Assembly (NCBI RefSeq): GCF_016756395.1
Contig: NZ_AP018365.1
Span: 62,001 to 126,000 of the forward strand
Direction: 5' to 3'
Length of the DNA: 64,000 bases
DNA from: Streptomyces sp. SN-593
GTDB lineage: Bacteria > Actinomycetota > Actinomycetes > Streptomycetales > Streptomycetaceae
In this document: positions 1-9,358 of the stretch, in pieces
Position numbering within the stretch: position 1 is the first letter of the stretch
How the letters are laid out: each line of letters starts with the position of its first letter
The notes under the pieces: generated by a model
What the model was told of the DNA's origin: nothing
What the model saw: the letters and a program-made list of their open reading frames with translations, nothing else
The model's database searches: none
Translations under genes and position numbers: made by a program

Positions 1-1
1 C

Positions 2-3000
2 GGCGGCTACGAGTACAAGGACAGCAAGATCTCGGGCTACAGCCTGACCCACGTCTCCGGTCCCGGCTGCGACGTCGCGGGCGACGTGCCGATCCTGCCG
101 GTGACCGGCGCGCTGACGGGCAACCTGTCCGACCTGTCCTCGCAGTTCAGCCACGACGACGAGCAGACGGGCGTCGGCTACTACGGCGTCACCGACTCCG
201 CCGGGATCAAGACCGAGTTGACCGACACCACCCGGGCGGGCCTGGGCCGCTTCACCTTCCCGGCCGGTGCCCAGTCCAACCTGCTGCTGAAGCTGAGCAG
301 CGGCGCCTCGCAGGTGGACGGCACCCGGGTGCAGGTGGTCAGCGCCAACGAGGTGAGCGGGTCGGTCGACAGCGGCCACTTCTGCGGTGCGTCCAACCGC
401 TACACGCTGCACTTCGACATCAAGTTCGACCAGCCGTTCACCGCCAGCGGCACCTGGGTCGGCAGCACCGTCAACCCCGACGCCACCAAGCTGAGCGAGG
501 GCCGGCCGCAGCAGACACTCGCCACCCACGCCGACACCCCGCTGCACGAGCAGCACTTCACGGTGCCCGGCACCGCGAGCCCGAAGATCCACCCGAGCGG
601 GAGCTCCGGCTCCTCCTCGTCGGCCTCCCCCTCGGCCTCCCCGTCGGCGAAGGGCGGCTCGGCAGCGCAGGACTCCGCCACCCCGTCGGCGGCGAACCCG
701 CCCGTGACGGGCGCCAACGGCATGTACCTCACCTTCGACACCGCGAAGAAGTCGACCGTGACCGCGGCCGTCGGCATCTCCTACACCAGTGACGCGGGTG
801 CCGCCTCGAACCTCAAGTCCGAGGTCAAGGGCTGGAACTTCGATGCCATGCGGCAGGCCAACCACACCGCGTGGAACGCCGTCCTGGACAAGGTGCGGAT
901 CGGCGGCGGCAGCCACGACCAGCAGGTGCAGTTCTACACCGCGCTCTACCACGCGCTGCTGCACCCGAACGTCTTCTCCGACGACGACGGCCAGTACATG
1001 GGCATGGACGACCAGGTCCACCAACTGGCCAAGGGCCAGAAGGCCCAGTACGCCAACTACTCGGGCTGGGACACCTACCGCTCCCAGACGCAGCTCATCG
1101 CGATGGTCGCGCCGCAGCAGACCGGTGACATCGTCACCTCGATGCTCAACGGCTACGACCAGACCGGTCTGCTGCCCAAGTGGGCGTCGAACAACGGCGA
1201 GAGCTACGTCATGGTCGGCGACCCGGCCACCTCGATCATCGCCGACGCGTACGCCTTCGGGGTGCGCAACTTCGACACCGCGCACGCGCTCTCGGCGATG
1301 GAGCACGAGGCGACCGTGCCGAACCAGGACCGCCCGGGCGAGGCGGTGCGCGACGCGAAGGGCTACCTGCCGCTGGACGGCACGTACTCCTGCTGCAACT
1401 TCTACGGCCCGGTCTCGACCCAACTGGAGTACGACAGCGCGGACTACGCGCTCGCGTCCTTCGCCAAGTCGCTCGGCAAGACCGCGGACTACACGAAGTT
1501 CGCCACCCGCGCGCAGGACTGGATGAACGTCTTCAACCCGCAGACGGGCTACCTCCAGGCCAAGAACTCCGACGGCCAGTTCGCCGGCGGCTTCACCCCG
1601 GGCACCTCGAACGGCTTCGTGGAGGGCACGTCGGCGCAGTACACGCCGATGGTGCCGTTCAACCTCCAGCAGCTTGTCACCGCGCGCGGCGGCACCGCGG
1701 CCTACGGGTCGTACCTCGACGGCCTGCTCGACGACATCGCGAACCCGTCGGGCACCAACGCCGACCTGAGCAACGAGCCGAGCCTGGAGATCCCCTGGGA
1801 GTACAACTACCTGGGGCAGCCGTGGAAGACGCAGGCGGCCGTGCGCGAGGCGCAGCAGGACCTCTACTTCAACGCGCCGGTCGGCTCGTTCGGCAACGAC
1901 GACCTCGGCGCGATGAGCTCCTGGTACGTCTGGTCGTCGCTGGGCATGTACCCGGAGACGCCGGGCACCGACACCCTGGTGCTGGGCAGCCCGGTCTTCC
2001 CGGTCGCGAAGGTGACGCTCGGCAGCGGCAAGCAGGTGGCGATCAACGCCCCCCAGGCCGCCACGAACGCGCCGTATGTGCAGTCGCTCGACGTCAAGGG
2101 CAAGGCGTGGCAGCAGTCGTGGCTGACCTTCGACCAGTTCGGGAAGGCGGGCACGCTCGACTACTCCCTCGGCACGTCGCCGAACACCAGGTGGGGCGCG
2201 GCGGCCGGCGACGTCCCGCCGTCCGACACCACCGGCGGCGGGCGGGTGCTGGCCGCGACCGGTCCCAGCAGCGACGGCCTGATCGTGGCGCCCGGCGGCT
2301 CGGGCGACGCCACCTTGCAGCTCACCAACCTCGGCGACAAGGCGGTCACCGCGGACTGGACGGCCACCGCGCCGTCGGGGGTCACGCTCGGCACCTCCTC
2401 GGGCACGGTCACGGTGCCGCCCTCGGGCAGCGCGCAGGCCCAGGTCCCGGTGACCGCGGGTGACTCCGAGGGCACGTACGCCGTGTCCTTCGCGGTGACC
2501 GACCACAGCGGCGGCGCGGCCCTCGCGAACGCCTCGCTGCGGGTGTCGGTCGCCAAGCCGGGCGAGCTGTGGCCGTACGAGACGAACGAGGGCGTCTACC
2601 CCGACGCCGCGCACTTCTCCGGCGGATTCGACGACGGCGGCTGGGCGTACTCGCAGGACGCGCTCGCCGCGTCCGGGGTGACCAGCGGCGCGAAGGTCAG
2701 CGCCGACGGCCTCGACTACACCTGGCCGACCATCGCCTCGGGGCAGCCCGACAACCTGGAGGTGGCGGGCCAGACCCTGCCGCAGCCGGCGGGCACGCAG
2801 GGCGCGTACCTCGGGCTGCTCGGAGCGGCGGCCAACGCGCCGACCGACGGCAGCGGCGTGCCGGGCGCGCTGACGGTCACCTACACCGACGGCAGCACCA
2901 CGAAGGCGACGGTGACCTTCTCCGACTGGACCCTGAACGGCGGCGGCAGCAAGCCGGTCGCGGGCGACACCACGGCCGTGACCACCGACTACCGCAACAC

Positions 3001-3148
3001 CGCCAGCGGCGGGAAGGACGGCGTCAAGGCGTACGTCTTCGCGGTGAAGGTGCCGCTGGACGCGTCGAAGACGGTGGCGTCGGTGACGCTGCCGGTGACC
3101 GGTGCCTCGGGCACCGTCCACCTCTTCGCGGTCAGCTTCGGCGGATGA
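2..3148 (+). CDS. GH92 family alpha-mannosidase, 5' end cut by window
   Basis: This is a secreted-type exo-alpha-mannosidase (calcium-dependent, inverting GH92 family) that would trim mannose from mannans or glycoproteins. The frame is open from base 2, and the first visible residues (GYSLTHVSGPGC) match the GH92 N-terminal beta-sandwich, so the true start lies upstream. Family landmarks follow in order: WDTYRSQ (about residue 356 of the visible part), LPKWASNNGESY, a glutamate in VEGTSAQY (about 540, general-acid position), PWEYNYLGQPWKTQ and GNDDLGAMSSWYVWSSLG (about 631, catalytic Asp region). After about residue 740 come a NEW3-like beta-sandwich and a further C-terminal beta domain. A Ser/Pro/Ala-rich low-complexity insert (bases 598-705) interrupts the N-terminal domain, which is unusual. 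A strong hairpin follows the stop codon. Confidence 0.93.
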   Translation, partial: GGYEYKDSKISGYSLTHVSGPGCDVAGDVPILPVTGALTGNLSDLSSQFSHDDEQTGVGYYGVTDSAGIKTELTDTTRAGLGRFTFPAGAQSNLLLKLSSGASQVDGTRVQVVSANEVSGSVDSGHFCGASNRYTLHFDIKFDQPFTASGTWVGSTVNPDATKLSEGRPQQTLATHADTPLHEQHFTVPGTASPKIHPSGSSGSSSSASPSASPSAKGGSAAQDSATPSAANPPVTGANGMYLTFDTAKKSTVTAAVGISYTSDAGAASNLKSEVKGWNFDAMRQANHTAWNAVLDKVRIGGGSHDQQVQFYTALYHALLHPNVFSDDDGQYMGMDDQVHQLAKGQKAQYANYSGWDTYRSQTQLIAMVAPQQTGDIVTSMLNGYDQTGLLPKWASNNGESYVMVGDPATSIIADAYAFGVRNFDTAHALSAMEHEATVPNQDRPGEAVRDAKGYLPLDGTYSCCNFYGPVSTQLEYDSADYALASFAKSLGKTADYTKFATRAQDWMNVFNPQTGYLQAKNSDGQFAGGFTPGTSNGFVEGTSAQYTPMVPFNLQQLVTARGGTAAYGSYLDGLLDDIANPSGTNADLSNEPSLEIPWEYNYLGQPWKTQAAVREAQQDLYFNAPVGSFGNDDLGAMSSWYVWSSLGMYPETPGTDTLVLGSPVFPVAKVTLGSGKQVAINAPQAATNAPYVQSLDVKGKAWQQSWLTFDQFGKAGTLDYSLGTSPNTRWGAAAGDVPPSDTTGGGRVLAATGPSSDGLIVAPGGSGDATLQLTNLGDKAVTADWTATAPSGVTLGTSSGTVTVPPSGSAQAQVPVTAGDSEGTYAVSFAVTDHSGGAALANASLRVSVAKPGELWPYETNEGVYPDAAHFSGGFDDGGWAYSQDALAASGVTSGAKVSADGLDYTWPTIASGQPDNLEVAGQTLPQPAGTQGAYLGLLGAAANAPTDGSGVPGALTVTYTDGSTTKATVTFSDWTLNGGGSKPVAGDTTAVTTDYRNTASGGKDGVKAYVFAVKVPLDASKTVASVTLPVTGASGTVHLFAVSFGG

Positions 3149-3156
3149 CCGGACGC

Positions 3157-3188
3157 ACGGTGTCCGGGTGATCCGACCCGGACACCGT
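3157..3188. terminator. Hairpin terminator after GH92 gene
   Basis: Two perfect 13-base arms (ACGGTGTCCGGGT and its complement) flank the 6-base loop GATCCG, 8 bases after the mannosidase stop. There is no T-tract, as is usual in this GC range. The rest of the 310-base gap up to the next gene holds only GC-rich simple sequence. Confidence 0.7.
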
Positions 3189-3458
3189 CGGACGCCGGGC
3201 GCGCTCCCTTCCTCAGGGGCGCGCCCGGGCGCGTTCCGGCCCGCCCCCTCACGGCCCCCTCCTCACGGGCCCCTCCTCACGGGCCGGACCCGGCCGGCTC
3301 GCAGCGCCTTCCCCCTCCCCCACCGGCCGGCCCCGGCCGTGCCGGGCTTGCGGGGGTGCGACCAGCGGCTACGGTGGATGGGCGGATGCCTGTCGCGGGC
3401 ACCGCGCGGGGCAGCGTGGTGTGGCCCCGGCGACCAGGCGCCATGAGGAGCACGGGCG

Positions 3459-4571
3459 ATGGCGGTGCGGGCCGGATCGGCGGAGGCGTCCCGGATGCCC
3501 GGAACGCTCGCCTCGGTCGCGCTGGTGGCCGGCGCCCTCCTCGACGCGGTCGGTCCCGAGCCCTACGTGGGGCTGCCGCTGCTCGCCGCCGCCCCGCTCG
3601 TCTCCGCGGCCACCCTCTCCTTCCGTACCAGCGTGGTGTTCGCGGTGCTCGCCGCGCTCGCGTCGGTCGGACTGGACTTCGACCAGGAGCGCGCCTGGCT
3701 GGCGAGCCTGGTGGACCTGGCGGTGGTGACCGTGGTCGGGGTGATGGCGCTGGTGGTGAACGTGCTGATGGGCCGGCAGGTCAACGACCTCGCCCGGGCC
3801 ACGGCGGTCGCGGAGGCGGCGCAGCGCGCGGTGCTGCCGCAGCCCCCGGCGCGGGCGGGGCCGCTGGCGGTGGCGTCGACGTACTCCGCGGCGCAGGCCG
3901 AGGCGCGGATCGGCGGGGACCTGTTCGCGGTGCAGGAGACGCCGTTCGGGGTGCGGATGATGATCGGGGACGTGCGGGGCAAGGGCATGCAGGCGGTCGG
4001 CGCGGTGTCCGTGGCCGTCGGCGCGTTCCGGCAGGAGGCGGAGCACGCGCCGAGCCTGCCCGAGCTGGCGCGCCGGATGGACGAGGCGCTGGCCCGCAAC
4101 GCCGCCCGGGAGGGCGCCGACCAGCCGGCCGAGGAGTTCACCACGGCCCTGCTCGCCGAGGTGCCGCCCGACGGGAGGCGGCTGCTCGTGGTCAACCGCG
4201 GCCATCCCCCGCCCTACCTGGTGGCCGACGGGTCGATCGAGCCGCTGCTGCCGGCCGTGCCGGCGTTCCCGCTGGGCATGGGGCTGGCGCCGGCGCCGGC
4301 GGACGGGGACGTGCCGCCGGCCGACTGGTGGCCCCTGCCGCCCGGCGGCACCGTGCTGTTCGTCACCGACGGCGTCACCGAGGCGCGCAACCGCAGGGGC
4401 GTCTTCTACGACCCCTGCCGGTCGGGGCTCGCCGGGCGCCGCTTCGCCGAGCCGCGGGCCCTGGTCGACGCGCTCACCGAGGACGTGGACCGGTGGACCG
4501 GGCACACCCGGCAGGACGACATGGCGGTGCTCGCGGTGACCCGTGTCGCCGCGCCGCCCTCCGGCCCGTGA
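3459..4571 (+). CDS. Membrane SpoIIE/PP2C-type serine phosphatase
   Basis: This is a 370-residue PP2C-family (SpoIIE, PPM) protein phosphatase with an N-terminal membrane anchor. Three hydrophobic segments lie in about residues 17-105 and are followed by a short linker and the catalytic domain. The metal-binding acidic motifs are present: RIGGDLF (about 149), IGDVRGKG (about 168), TDGVTEA (about 302) and DDMAVL (about 352). The substrate is presumably a phosphorylated anti-sigma-factor antagonist or similar regulator, but no kinase or antagonist gene is adjacent. The ATG follows GAGGAG at a spacing of about 8-10 bases. A second phosphatase of the same build lies at 27919-29235; the two share layout but are clearly diverged. 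Confidence 0.9.
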   Translation: MAVRAGSAEASRMPGTLASVALVAGALLDAVGPEPYVGLPLLAAAPLVSAATLSFRTSVVFAVLAALASVGLDFDQERAWLASLVDLAVVTVVGVMALVVNVLMGRQVNDLARATAVAEAAQRAVLPQPPARAGPLAVASTYSAAQAEARIGGDLFAVQETPFGVRMMIGDVRGKGMQAVGAVSVAVGAFRQEAEHAPSLPELARRMDEALARNAAREGADQPAEEFTTALLAEVPPDGRRLLVVNRGHPPPYLVADGSIEPLLPAVPAFPLGMGLAPAPADGDVPPADWWPLPPGGTVLFVTDGVTEARNRRGVFYDPCRSGLAGRRFAEPRALVDALTEDVDRWTGHTRQDDMAVLAVTRVAAPPSGP

Positions 4572-4629
4572 GCGCTTCGGCGGCGGAAAAGCCGTTGCGG
4601 GCGGTCCGGCGGCGCGCCACCATCCCCGG

Positions 4630-5622
4630 ATGACCGGGAACGTGGACGACGACGGCGCAGGCGGTGGCGGGGAGGTCGGCGGTGTCGGCGGTGTCGGCGG
4701 CGGGGAACCGTCCGGGGACGGTGCGCCGGGACGTGACGGGCGGGCCGGGATCGACGCGGAGCTGGTCCGGCGGCTGATCGCCGCGCAGTTCCCGCGGTGG
4801 GCCGACCTGCCGGTGGCGCCGGTGCCCGTGGACGGCTGGGACAACCGGACCTACCGGCTGGGCGACACGATGACGGTGCGGCTGCCGACCGCCGAGGGCT
4901 ACGTGCCGGCGGTGGACAAGGAGCACCGGTGGCTGCCGGTGCTCGCCCCCGCGCTGCCGCTCCCGGTGCCGCGGCTGCTCGCGCGGGGCGAACCGGGCTG
5001 CGGCTACCCCTACCCGTGGTCGGTGCGCGGCTGGCTGGAGGGCCGGACCGCGCGGCCCGAGCGGATCGCCGACCTCACCGCGTTCGCGGTGTCGCTGGCC
5101 GGGTTCCTCCGCGCGTTGCGACGCGTCGACGCCACCGGCGGCCCCGCGGCCGGCGCGCACAGCTTCCACCGCGGCGCGCCGCCCGCGTACTACGACGGCG
5201 AGACCCGCCGGGCGCTGGCCGCGCTGCGCGGCCGGATCGACACCGGCCGGGCGGAGCGGGTCTGGGACGAGGCGCTCGCCTCCGGCTGGGACCGGCCGCC
5301 GGTATGGTTCCACGGCGACATCGCCCACGGAAACCTGCTGGTCAAGGACGGCCGGCTGGCGGCGGTCATCGACTTCGGCACCTGCGGCGTCGGTGACCCG
5401 GCGTGCGACCTCGTCATCGCGTGGACCCTGTTCGACGGCCCCGCCCGGGCCGCGTTCCGCGCCGCCCTCGACCTCGACGACGCCACCTGGGCCCGGGCCC
5501 GCGGCTGGCTGGTCTGGAAGGCCCTGATCAGCATCGCCGAGCACCAGGCCACCGACCCGCCTCAGGCGGCCGAACACCACCGCGCCCTGGCCGCCCTCCT
5601 CGCCGACCCCGCCACCCCCTGA
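4630..5622 (+). CDS. APH/choline kinase-family phosphotransferase
   Basis: This is a 330-residue protein of the aminoglycoside phosphotransferase (APH) fold. The Brenner motif reads HGDIAHGNLLV (H228) and the magnesium site IDFGTCGVGDPACD (about 247). An AxxxR-type N-lobe (WDNRTYRLGDTMTVRLP) supports a functional kinase. The substrate cannot be read from sequence; such proteins phosphorylate antibiotics, sugars or small alcohols. The first 40 residues are Gly/Asp-rich and come from a GGCGGTGTC microsatellite (about 4678-4703), so the start is uncertain. ATG 4630 is used; an in-frame GTG at 4543 would overlap the phosphatase gene, and neither has a clear ribosome binding site. The gene is convergent with the RidA-like gene. 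Confidence 0.85.
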   Translation: MTGNVDDDGAGGGGEVGGVGGVGGGEPSGDGAPGRDGRAGIDAELVRRLIAAQFPRWADLPVAPVPVDGWDNRTYRLGDTMTVRLPTAEGYVPAVDKEHRWLPVLAPALPLPVPRLLARGEPGCGYPYPWSVRGWLEGRTARPERIADLTAFAVSLAGFLRALRRVDATGGPAAGAHSFHRGAPPAYYDGETRRALAALRGRIDTGRAERVWDEALASGWDRPPVWFHGDIAHGNLLVKDGRLAAVIDFGTCGVGDPACDLVIAWTLFDGPARAAFRAALDLDDATWARARGWLVWKALISIAEHQATDPPQAAEHHRALAALLADPATP

Positions 5623-5720
5623 CGCCGGCCGCACCCGACCTCCGGCGCCCCCGCCCGCCGCGCTTTCCGGGCCTGTCCCGCTGAGCGTGCCGGGCCCGCC
5701 ACGCCTCGGGGCCCGCCGGA

Positions 5721-6128
5721 TCAGTCCAGCGCCGCGGTGAGGTCGACCTCGACCAGTTGCCCGGCGAAGCCGAGCCGGGTGACGCCGAGCAGGGTGCTCG
5801 CGGTGGTGAACGCCGGGCCGAGCGCGGAGGCGGTGAGGCGTGCCCACGCCGCACCGAGGTCGGCCTGCTCGTCGGTGCACACGTAGACGACCGACCGGAC
5901 CACGTCCTGCGGTCCGGCGCCGACAGCCGCCAGGGCGGCCAGACAGTTCGCGACAACCTGGTCGATCTGGGCGTCGAGCGACCCGGCGCCGACCACCGAG
6001 CCGTCCGGTGCGAGCGGGCACTGCCCGGCGAGGTGGGCGGTGCGGCCGGCCTCGACCACGGAGACGTGGTGGTAGCCGGGGGTCGGGTGGAGGTGGTCGG
6101 GGTTGATGCGGGTGATCTTCCTGCTCAT
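5721..6128 (-). CDS. RidA (YjgF/YER057c/UK114) family protein
   Basis: This is a 135-residue protein of the Rid family, small trimeric proteins. The archetype RidA hydrolyses reactive 2-aminoacrylate and other enamines or imines. The fold signature is visible: HLAGQCPLAPDGSVVGAG, then QIDQVVANCLAALAAVGAG, then VVRSVVYV, then LVEVDLTAAL. The arginine in the PARS(T/A)V segment that defines the deaminating RidA subfamily appears replaced: the aligned stretch reads AFTTASTLLGV. This suggests a Rid4-7 type member without classical deaminase activity. That reading is an inference from manual alignment. The ATG at 6128 gives the usual family length. Confidence 0.88.
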   Translation of the reverse strand: MSRKITRINPDHLHPTPGYHHVSVVEAGRTAHLAGQCPLAPDGSVVGAGSLDAQIDQVVANCLAALAAVGAGPQDVVRSVVYVCTDEQADLGAAWARLTASALGPAFTTASTLLGVTRLGFAGQLVEVDLTAALD

Positions 6129-6348
6129 GGCGGCGAGTGTGGCGAACGCGGGCGTGGCCCGCACCCGGTTTTCGCCCCTCCTCCGGAGCGCCGGGCGCGG
6201 GGCGGCCGCTCGAATGCCCCGGCGCGGCCGGGCCCGGGCCCGGTGCCGGGCGGTGGAGGGGAGGACGTACGCTCGGCCGGAGTGATCGCGGCGGGCTGGG
6301 TCCGCCGCGGCGCCGATCCCGTCGCGAGCAGAAAGCAAGGTGTGCATC

Positions 6349-7371
6349 ATGCGCGGTGCCGTCCTCCACGCCCCCGGTGACGTGCGTCTGGACCAGCGCG
6401 AGGACCCGGCCGTCGTCGCCCCCACCGACGCGGTCATCCGCACCGTGGCCGCCTGCGTGTGCGGCTCGGACCTGTGGGGGTACCGCGGGGTGGACCCGGT
6501 CACCCGGCCGACCCCGATGGGCCACGAGTACGTCGGCGTCGTGGAGGAGGTCGGCGCGGACGTCGAGCTGGTGCGGCCCGGCCAGTTCGTCGTCGGGTCC
6601 TTCTTCGCCTCCGACAACACCTGCCCGAACTGCCTCAACGGCTACCAGAGCAACTGCCTGCACCGCCAGCCGCTCGGCGCGATCGGCTGCCAGGCCGAGT
6701 ACGTGCGCATCCCGCTCGCCGACGGCACCCTGGTCGCCACTCCCGGTACGCCGGACGACGCGTTCATACCGAGCCTGCTGGCCTGCTCCGACGTCATGGG
6801 CACCGGCTGGTACGCGGCCCTGGCCGCCGAAGTCGGGCCCGGGAAGACCGTCGCGGTCGTCGGCGACGGCGCGGTGGGCCTGTGCGCCGTGATCGCCGCG
6901 AGGGAACTCGGCGCGGAGCGGATCGTCGCCATGAGCCGCCACGCGTCCCGGCAGCGCCTGGCCACGGAGTTCGGCGCCACCGACGTCGTCACCGAGCGCG
7001 GGGACGAGGGGATCGCCCGGATCAGGGAGATGACCGGCGGGATCGGCGCCGACGCGGTCCTGGAGTGCGTCGGCACCGAGCAGGCCATGGCGCAGGCGCT
7101 GCGCTCCGCGCGCCCCGGCGGCAACGTCGGCTTCGTCGGGGTGCCGCACGGCGTCGCCGTGGACGGCCGGGAGCTGTTCAACTCCCACGTGGCGCTGCGC
7201 GGCGGCCCCGCCCCGGTCCGCGCCTACCTGCCCGACCTGGTCGAGCGGGTACTGGACGGCCGGATCGACCCGGGCCGGGTCTTCGACCTGGACCTGCCGC
7301 TGGAGCAGGTCGCCGAGGGGTACCGCGCGATGGACGAGCGGCGGGCGATCAAGGCGCTGCTGCGGCCCTGA
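6349..7371 (+). CDS. Zinc-dependent alcohol dehydrogenase (MDR family)
   Basis: This is a 340-residue medium-chain dehydrogenase. The N-terminal GroES-like domain carries the catalytic zinc motifs VCGSDLWGYRG and GHEYVGVVEEVG. The structural-zinc loop reads DNTCPNCLNGYQSNCLHR: three cysteines are in place and the first usual cysteine is replaced. The Rossmann segment VAVVGDGAVGLCAVIAAREL binds NAD(P). The substrate is unknown. ATG 6349 is chosen over GTG 6340 because AAGG lies 8 bases before it. The gene diverges from the RidA-like gene; the 220 bases between hold no clear operator. Confidence 0.88.
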   Translation: MRGAVLHAPGDVRLDQREDPAVVAPTDAVIRTVAACVCGSDLWGYRGVDPVTRPTPMGHEYVGVVEEVGADVELVRPGQFVVGSFFASDNTCPNCLNGYQSNCLHRQPLGAIGCQAEYVRIPLADGTLVATPGTPDDAFIPSLLACSDVMGTGWYAALAAEVGPGKTVAVVGDGAVGLCAVIAARELGAERIVAMSRHASRQRLATEFGATDVVTERGDEGIARIREMTGGIGADAVLECVGTEQAMAQALRSARPGGNVGFVGVPHGVAVDGRELFNSHVALRGGPAPVRAYLPDLVERVLDGRIDPGRVFDLDLPLEQVAEGYRAMDERRAIKALLRP

Positions 7372-7565
7372 CCAGTAGGTTCCCGCCGCCCGTCGCCCCC
7401 GTCTCGGTCAGCTCCGTGGGGCGGCGGGGCGGCGGGTGGCGGTCGGGGCGCGGCGGTCGGGGCGCGGGTCCGGGTGCAGCGCGGGGCGTACGGCGAGGGG
7501 CGTACGGGGCCCACGACGGGCAATTCGCTTGCGCCCCTCCCGTGACGCCCCGGCACACTGCGGGG

Positions 7566-8414
7566 ATGACGATCAGCCACCTGCCGCACGCACCCGCACG
7601 GCGGGCCCTGCGGCACGTCGAGGCACGGTCGGCCGGCGGCCCGGTCGACCCGCTGCTGCGGGTGACGCTCAACTTCCACCCGGACCGGGCGCACCGGGGC
7701 CGGCACATCCTGGCCGGGCTGGCCGCCGACGGCGTCTACCGGTCGCAGTTCACGACGGGCACCGGTAACGGCGGCCTGACGGCGTACCCCGGCGGCGACC
7801 GGTGGCGCTGGGAGAGCCGGATCTTCGGCGGGGCCTACGACGAGGCGCCGCCCGAGCACCGGCCGGTGTACGGCGCGCTCGACTTCCGCCGCCGCACCAC
7901 CGGCGGCGCGCCGCGGTTCGGCTCCGCGCACTTCCGGCTGACCGCGGCGGCCGTCGCGCGCACCACGTTCTGCTACCCCGACAGCTTCTGCGAGCCCTCC
8001 GACTTCGGGGTCGCGGGCCGTATGGCGCTGGTGGCGCTCGCCGAGGCGGACCGCAAGGACGCCCTGGACGACTACGTGGAGGCCCACGTGCACGGCCCGG
8101 TCCTGCTGGAGCGGGACGTCGAGGCGCTGGTGCTGGACGCCTGCCACCGCGGTACCGAGGTGGAGGAGCTGGCCAGGGCGCTGCCCTGCCCGCTGGAGTG
8201 GCACGCCGGCTTCCGGCTCACCGTGGCGGAACTGCGGCGCCGTCCGGACTTCCGGGGACCGCGCATCGTGGAGCTGGGGGCGCGGATCGCGGTCGGCGGG
8301 CGGCTCGACCCGTCCGTCGTCGCGGCGGCGGTCGCGCGCGGCGAGCACGACCCGCAGGACCTGAAGAAGGTCTGGCACTGCCTGGCCCGGTTCGGCGCCC
8401 CGGCCCCGCGGTAG
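7566..8414 (+). CDS. DUF3626 domain protein
   Basis: This is a 282-residue protein that I recognise as DUF3626, from the opening VTLNFHPDRAHRGRHIL and the conserved run GAYDEAPPEHRPVYGALDFRR with a following FGSAHF motif. The family is found singly in actinomycetes and other bacteria and has no established function. The several conserved His, Asp and Arg residues in short motifs look enzyme-like. No signal peptide or membrane segment is visible. The ATG at 7566 gives a compact start. No partner gene is evident: it follows the dehydrogenase by 194 bases and precedes a long non-coding stretch. Confidence 0.75.
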   Translation: MTISHLPHAPARRALRHVEARSAGGPVDPLLRVTLNFHPDRAHRGRHILAGLAADGVYRSQFTTGTGNGGLTAYPGGDRWRWESRIFGGAYDEAPPEHRPVYGALDFRRRTTGGAPRFGSAHFRLTAAAVARTTFCYPDSFCEPSDFGVAGRMALVALAEADRKDALDDYVEAHVHGPVLLERDVEALVLDACHRGTEVEELARALPCPLEWHAGFRLTVAELRRRPDFRGPRIVELGARIAVGGRLDPSVVAAAVARGEHDPQDLKKVWHCLARFGAPAPR

Positions 8415-9358
8415 CTCGGGGCGCGGCCCGCGGGCCGGTCCCATAGGGCCCGGACGGGCCGGACAGCCCCGGACAGCACGGACGGCCCGGACGTCCAGGA
8501 CGGCCAGGACGGCCAGGACGGCCAGGACAGCACGGTGCGTGCTGACGCGGCGCCGACCACCGCATGACCAGCGGAGGACCGCGTGCGGGACACCGCCGAA
8601 CACCTCCACGATGCCCCCCGTTGCCGCCCTCCGCGCGGTGCCGCGTTGATAGGATCGGGTCGAAGGCAAGGCGTCGGACGCGGGGGGCGGTTGCGGGCCT
8701 GCCGATACCGTGCGCCCACTGCTGGAGACCGGTACGCCCGCAGCCGTGACACGAGGGGGAGCGGTGGTGGCACGGTCGGGTGGAACCCGGAGGGCACCGG
8801 TGCGGGCGATGATCCCGCCGATCGGCCGCGGTGGCGTGCCCGGCGGTCCGGGTGCCTCGGGCGGCGAGGCCGTCCCGCGCGGCGGACGGGTGGCTCCCGA
8901 CCGCACGGCCCGCGGACGGGCGTCGTCCCTTCCCCCGACAGTTGCATCCTGGCGGTGTGCCGCCCGGGGCCGTTCGGACCCCGCACCCCGGTGGCTTCGC
9001 CGACTCCGGTGCCGGCGACCGTGCTTGCTGCCGCCGGGCGGCCGGGCCGCCGGAAGAAGGCAGAGGGCCGCGCCACCCGGGCCCCGCGGGCCGGAGCAGC
9101 GCGCGGGCCTCGCTCCCGGCGGGGTGCCCGTCGCCGACACGGCCGGCGGGCGAAGGGAGTTCACGGCGGTGAACACCTCGGCGGATGGACGGCTCCGCTC
9201 CCCCGCGCCGCCGGTACACAGGGAACAGGCGGGGGAGGCCGCACCGTTGCGCCCGGTGTGACCTGGGTGGCGGCGGGAAGTCATACACCTGCGTTACTGT
9301 GCGAATCACGTGATGATCGGGTAATGGGTACATGTCGGCGAGCAGGATGCGGTGACGG
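8415..9358. other. 944-base stretch without a convincing gene
   Basis: No reading frame on either strand has both the G/C third-position bias and a recognisable protein family. The stretch starts with GGAC-rich direct repeats. Its right end (9280-9355) is less GC-rich (for example TTACTGTGCGAATCACGTGATGATCGGG) and probably contains the promoter of the large gene at 9359. A frame from GTG 8764 with an upstream GAGGGGGAG could encode about 165 residues, but its Arg/Pro/Gly-rich product is not credible. Confidence 0.5.
8495..8530. repeat. Four tandem copies of a 9-base unit
   Basis: The unit CCAGGACGG occurs four times in a row (the last as CCAGGACAG) and sits inside a longer GGAC-rich run from about 8450. 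It lies in non-coding DNA after the DUF3626 gene. Confidence 0.8.

Noticed and set aside
4630..5622. APH-fold gene as an antibiotic-resistance determinant
   Set aside because: The fold is shared by many metabolic kinases; the divergent Brenner motif (HGDIAHGN) and lack of resistance or biosynthesis neighbours do not support a specific antibiotic.
8710..9261. 183-residue plus-strand frame, with a good GAGGGGGAG before GTG 8764
   Set aside because: The product is Arg/Pro/Gly-rich with no domain, the third-position G/C bias is weak, and frames on the other strand are equally long.
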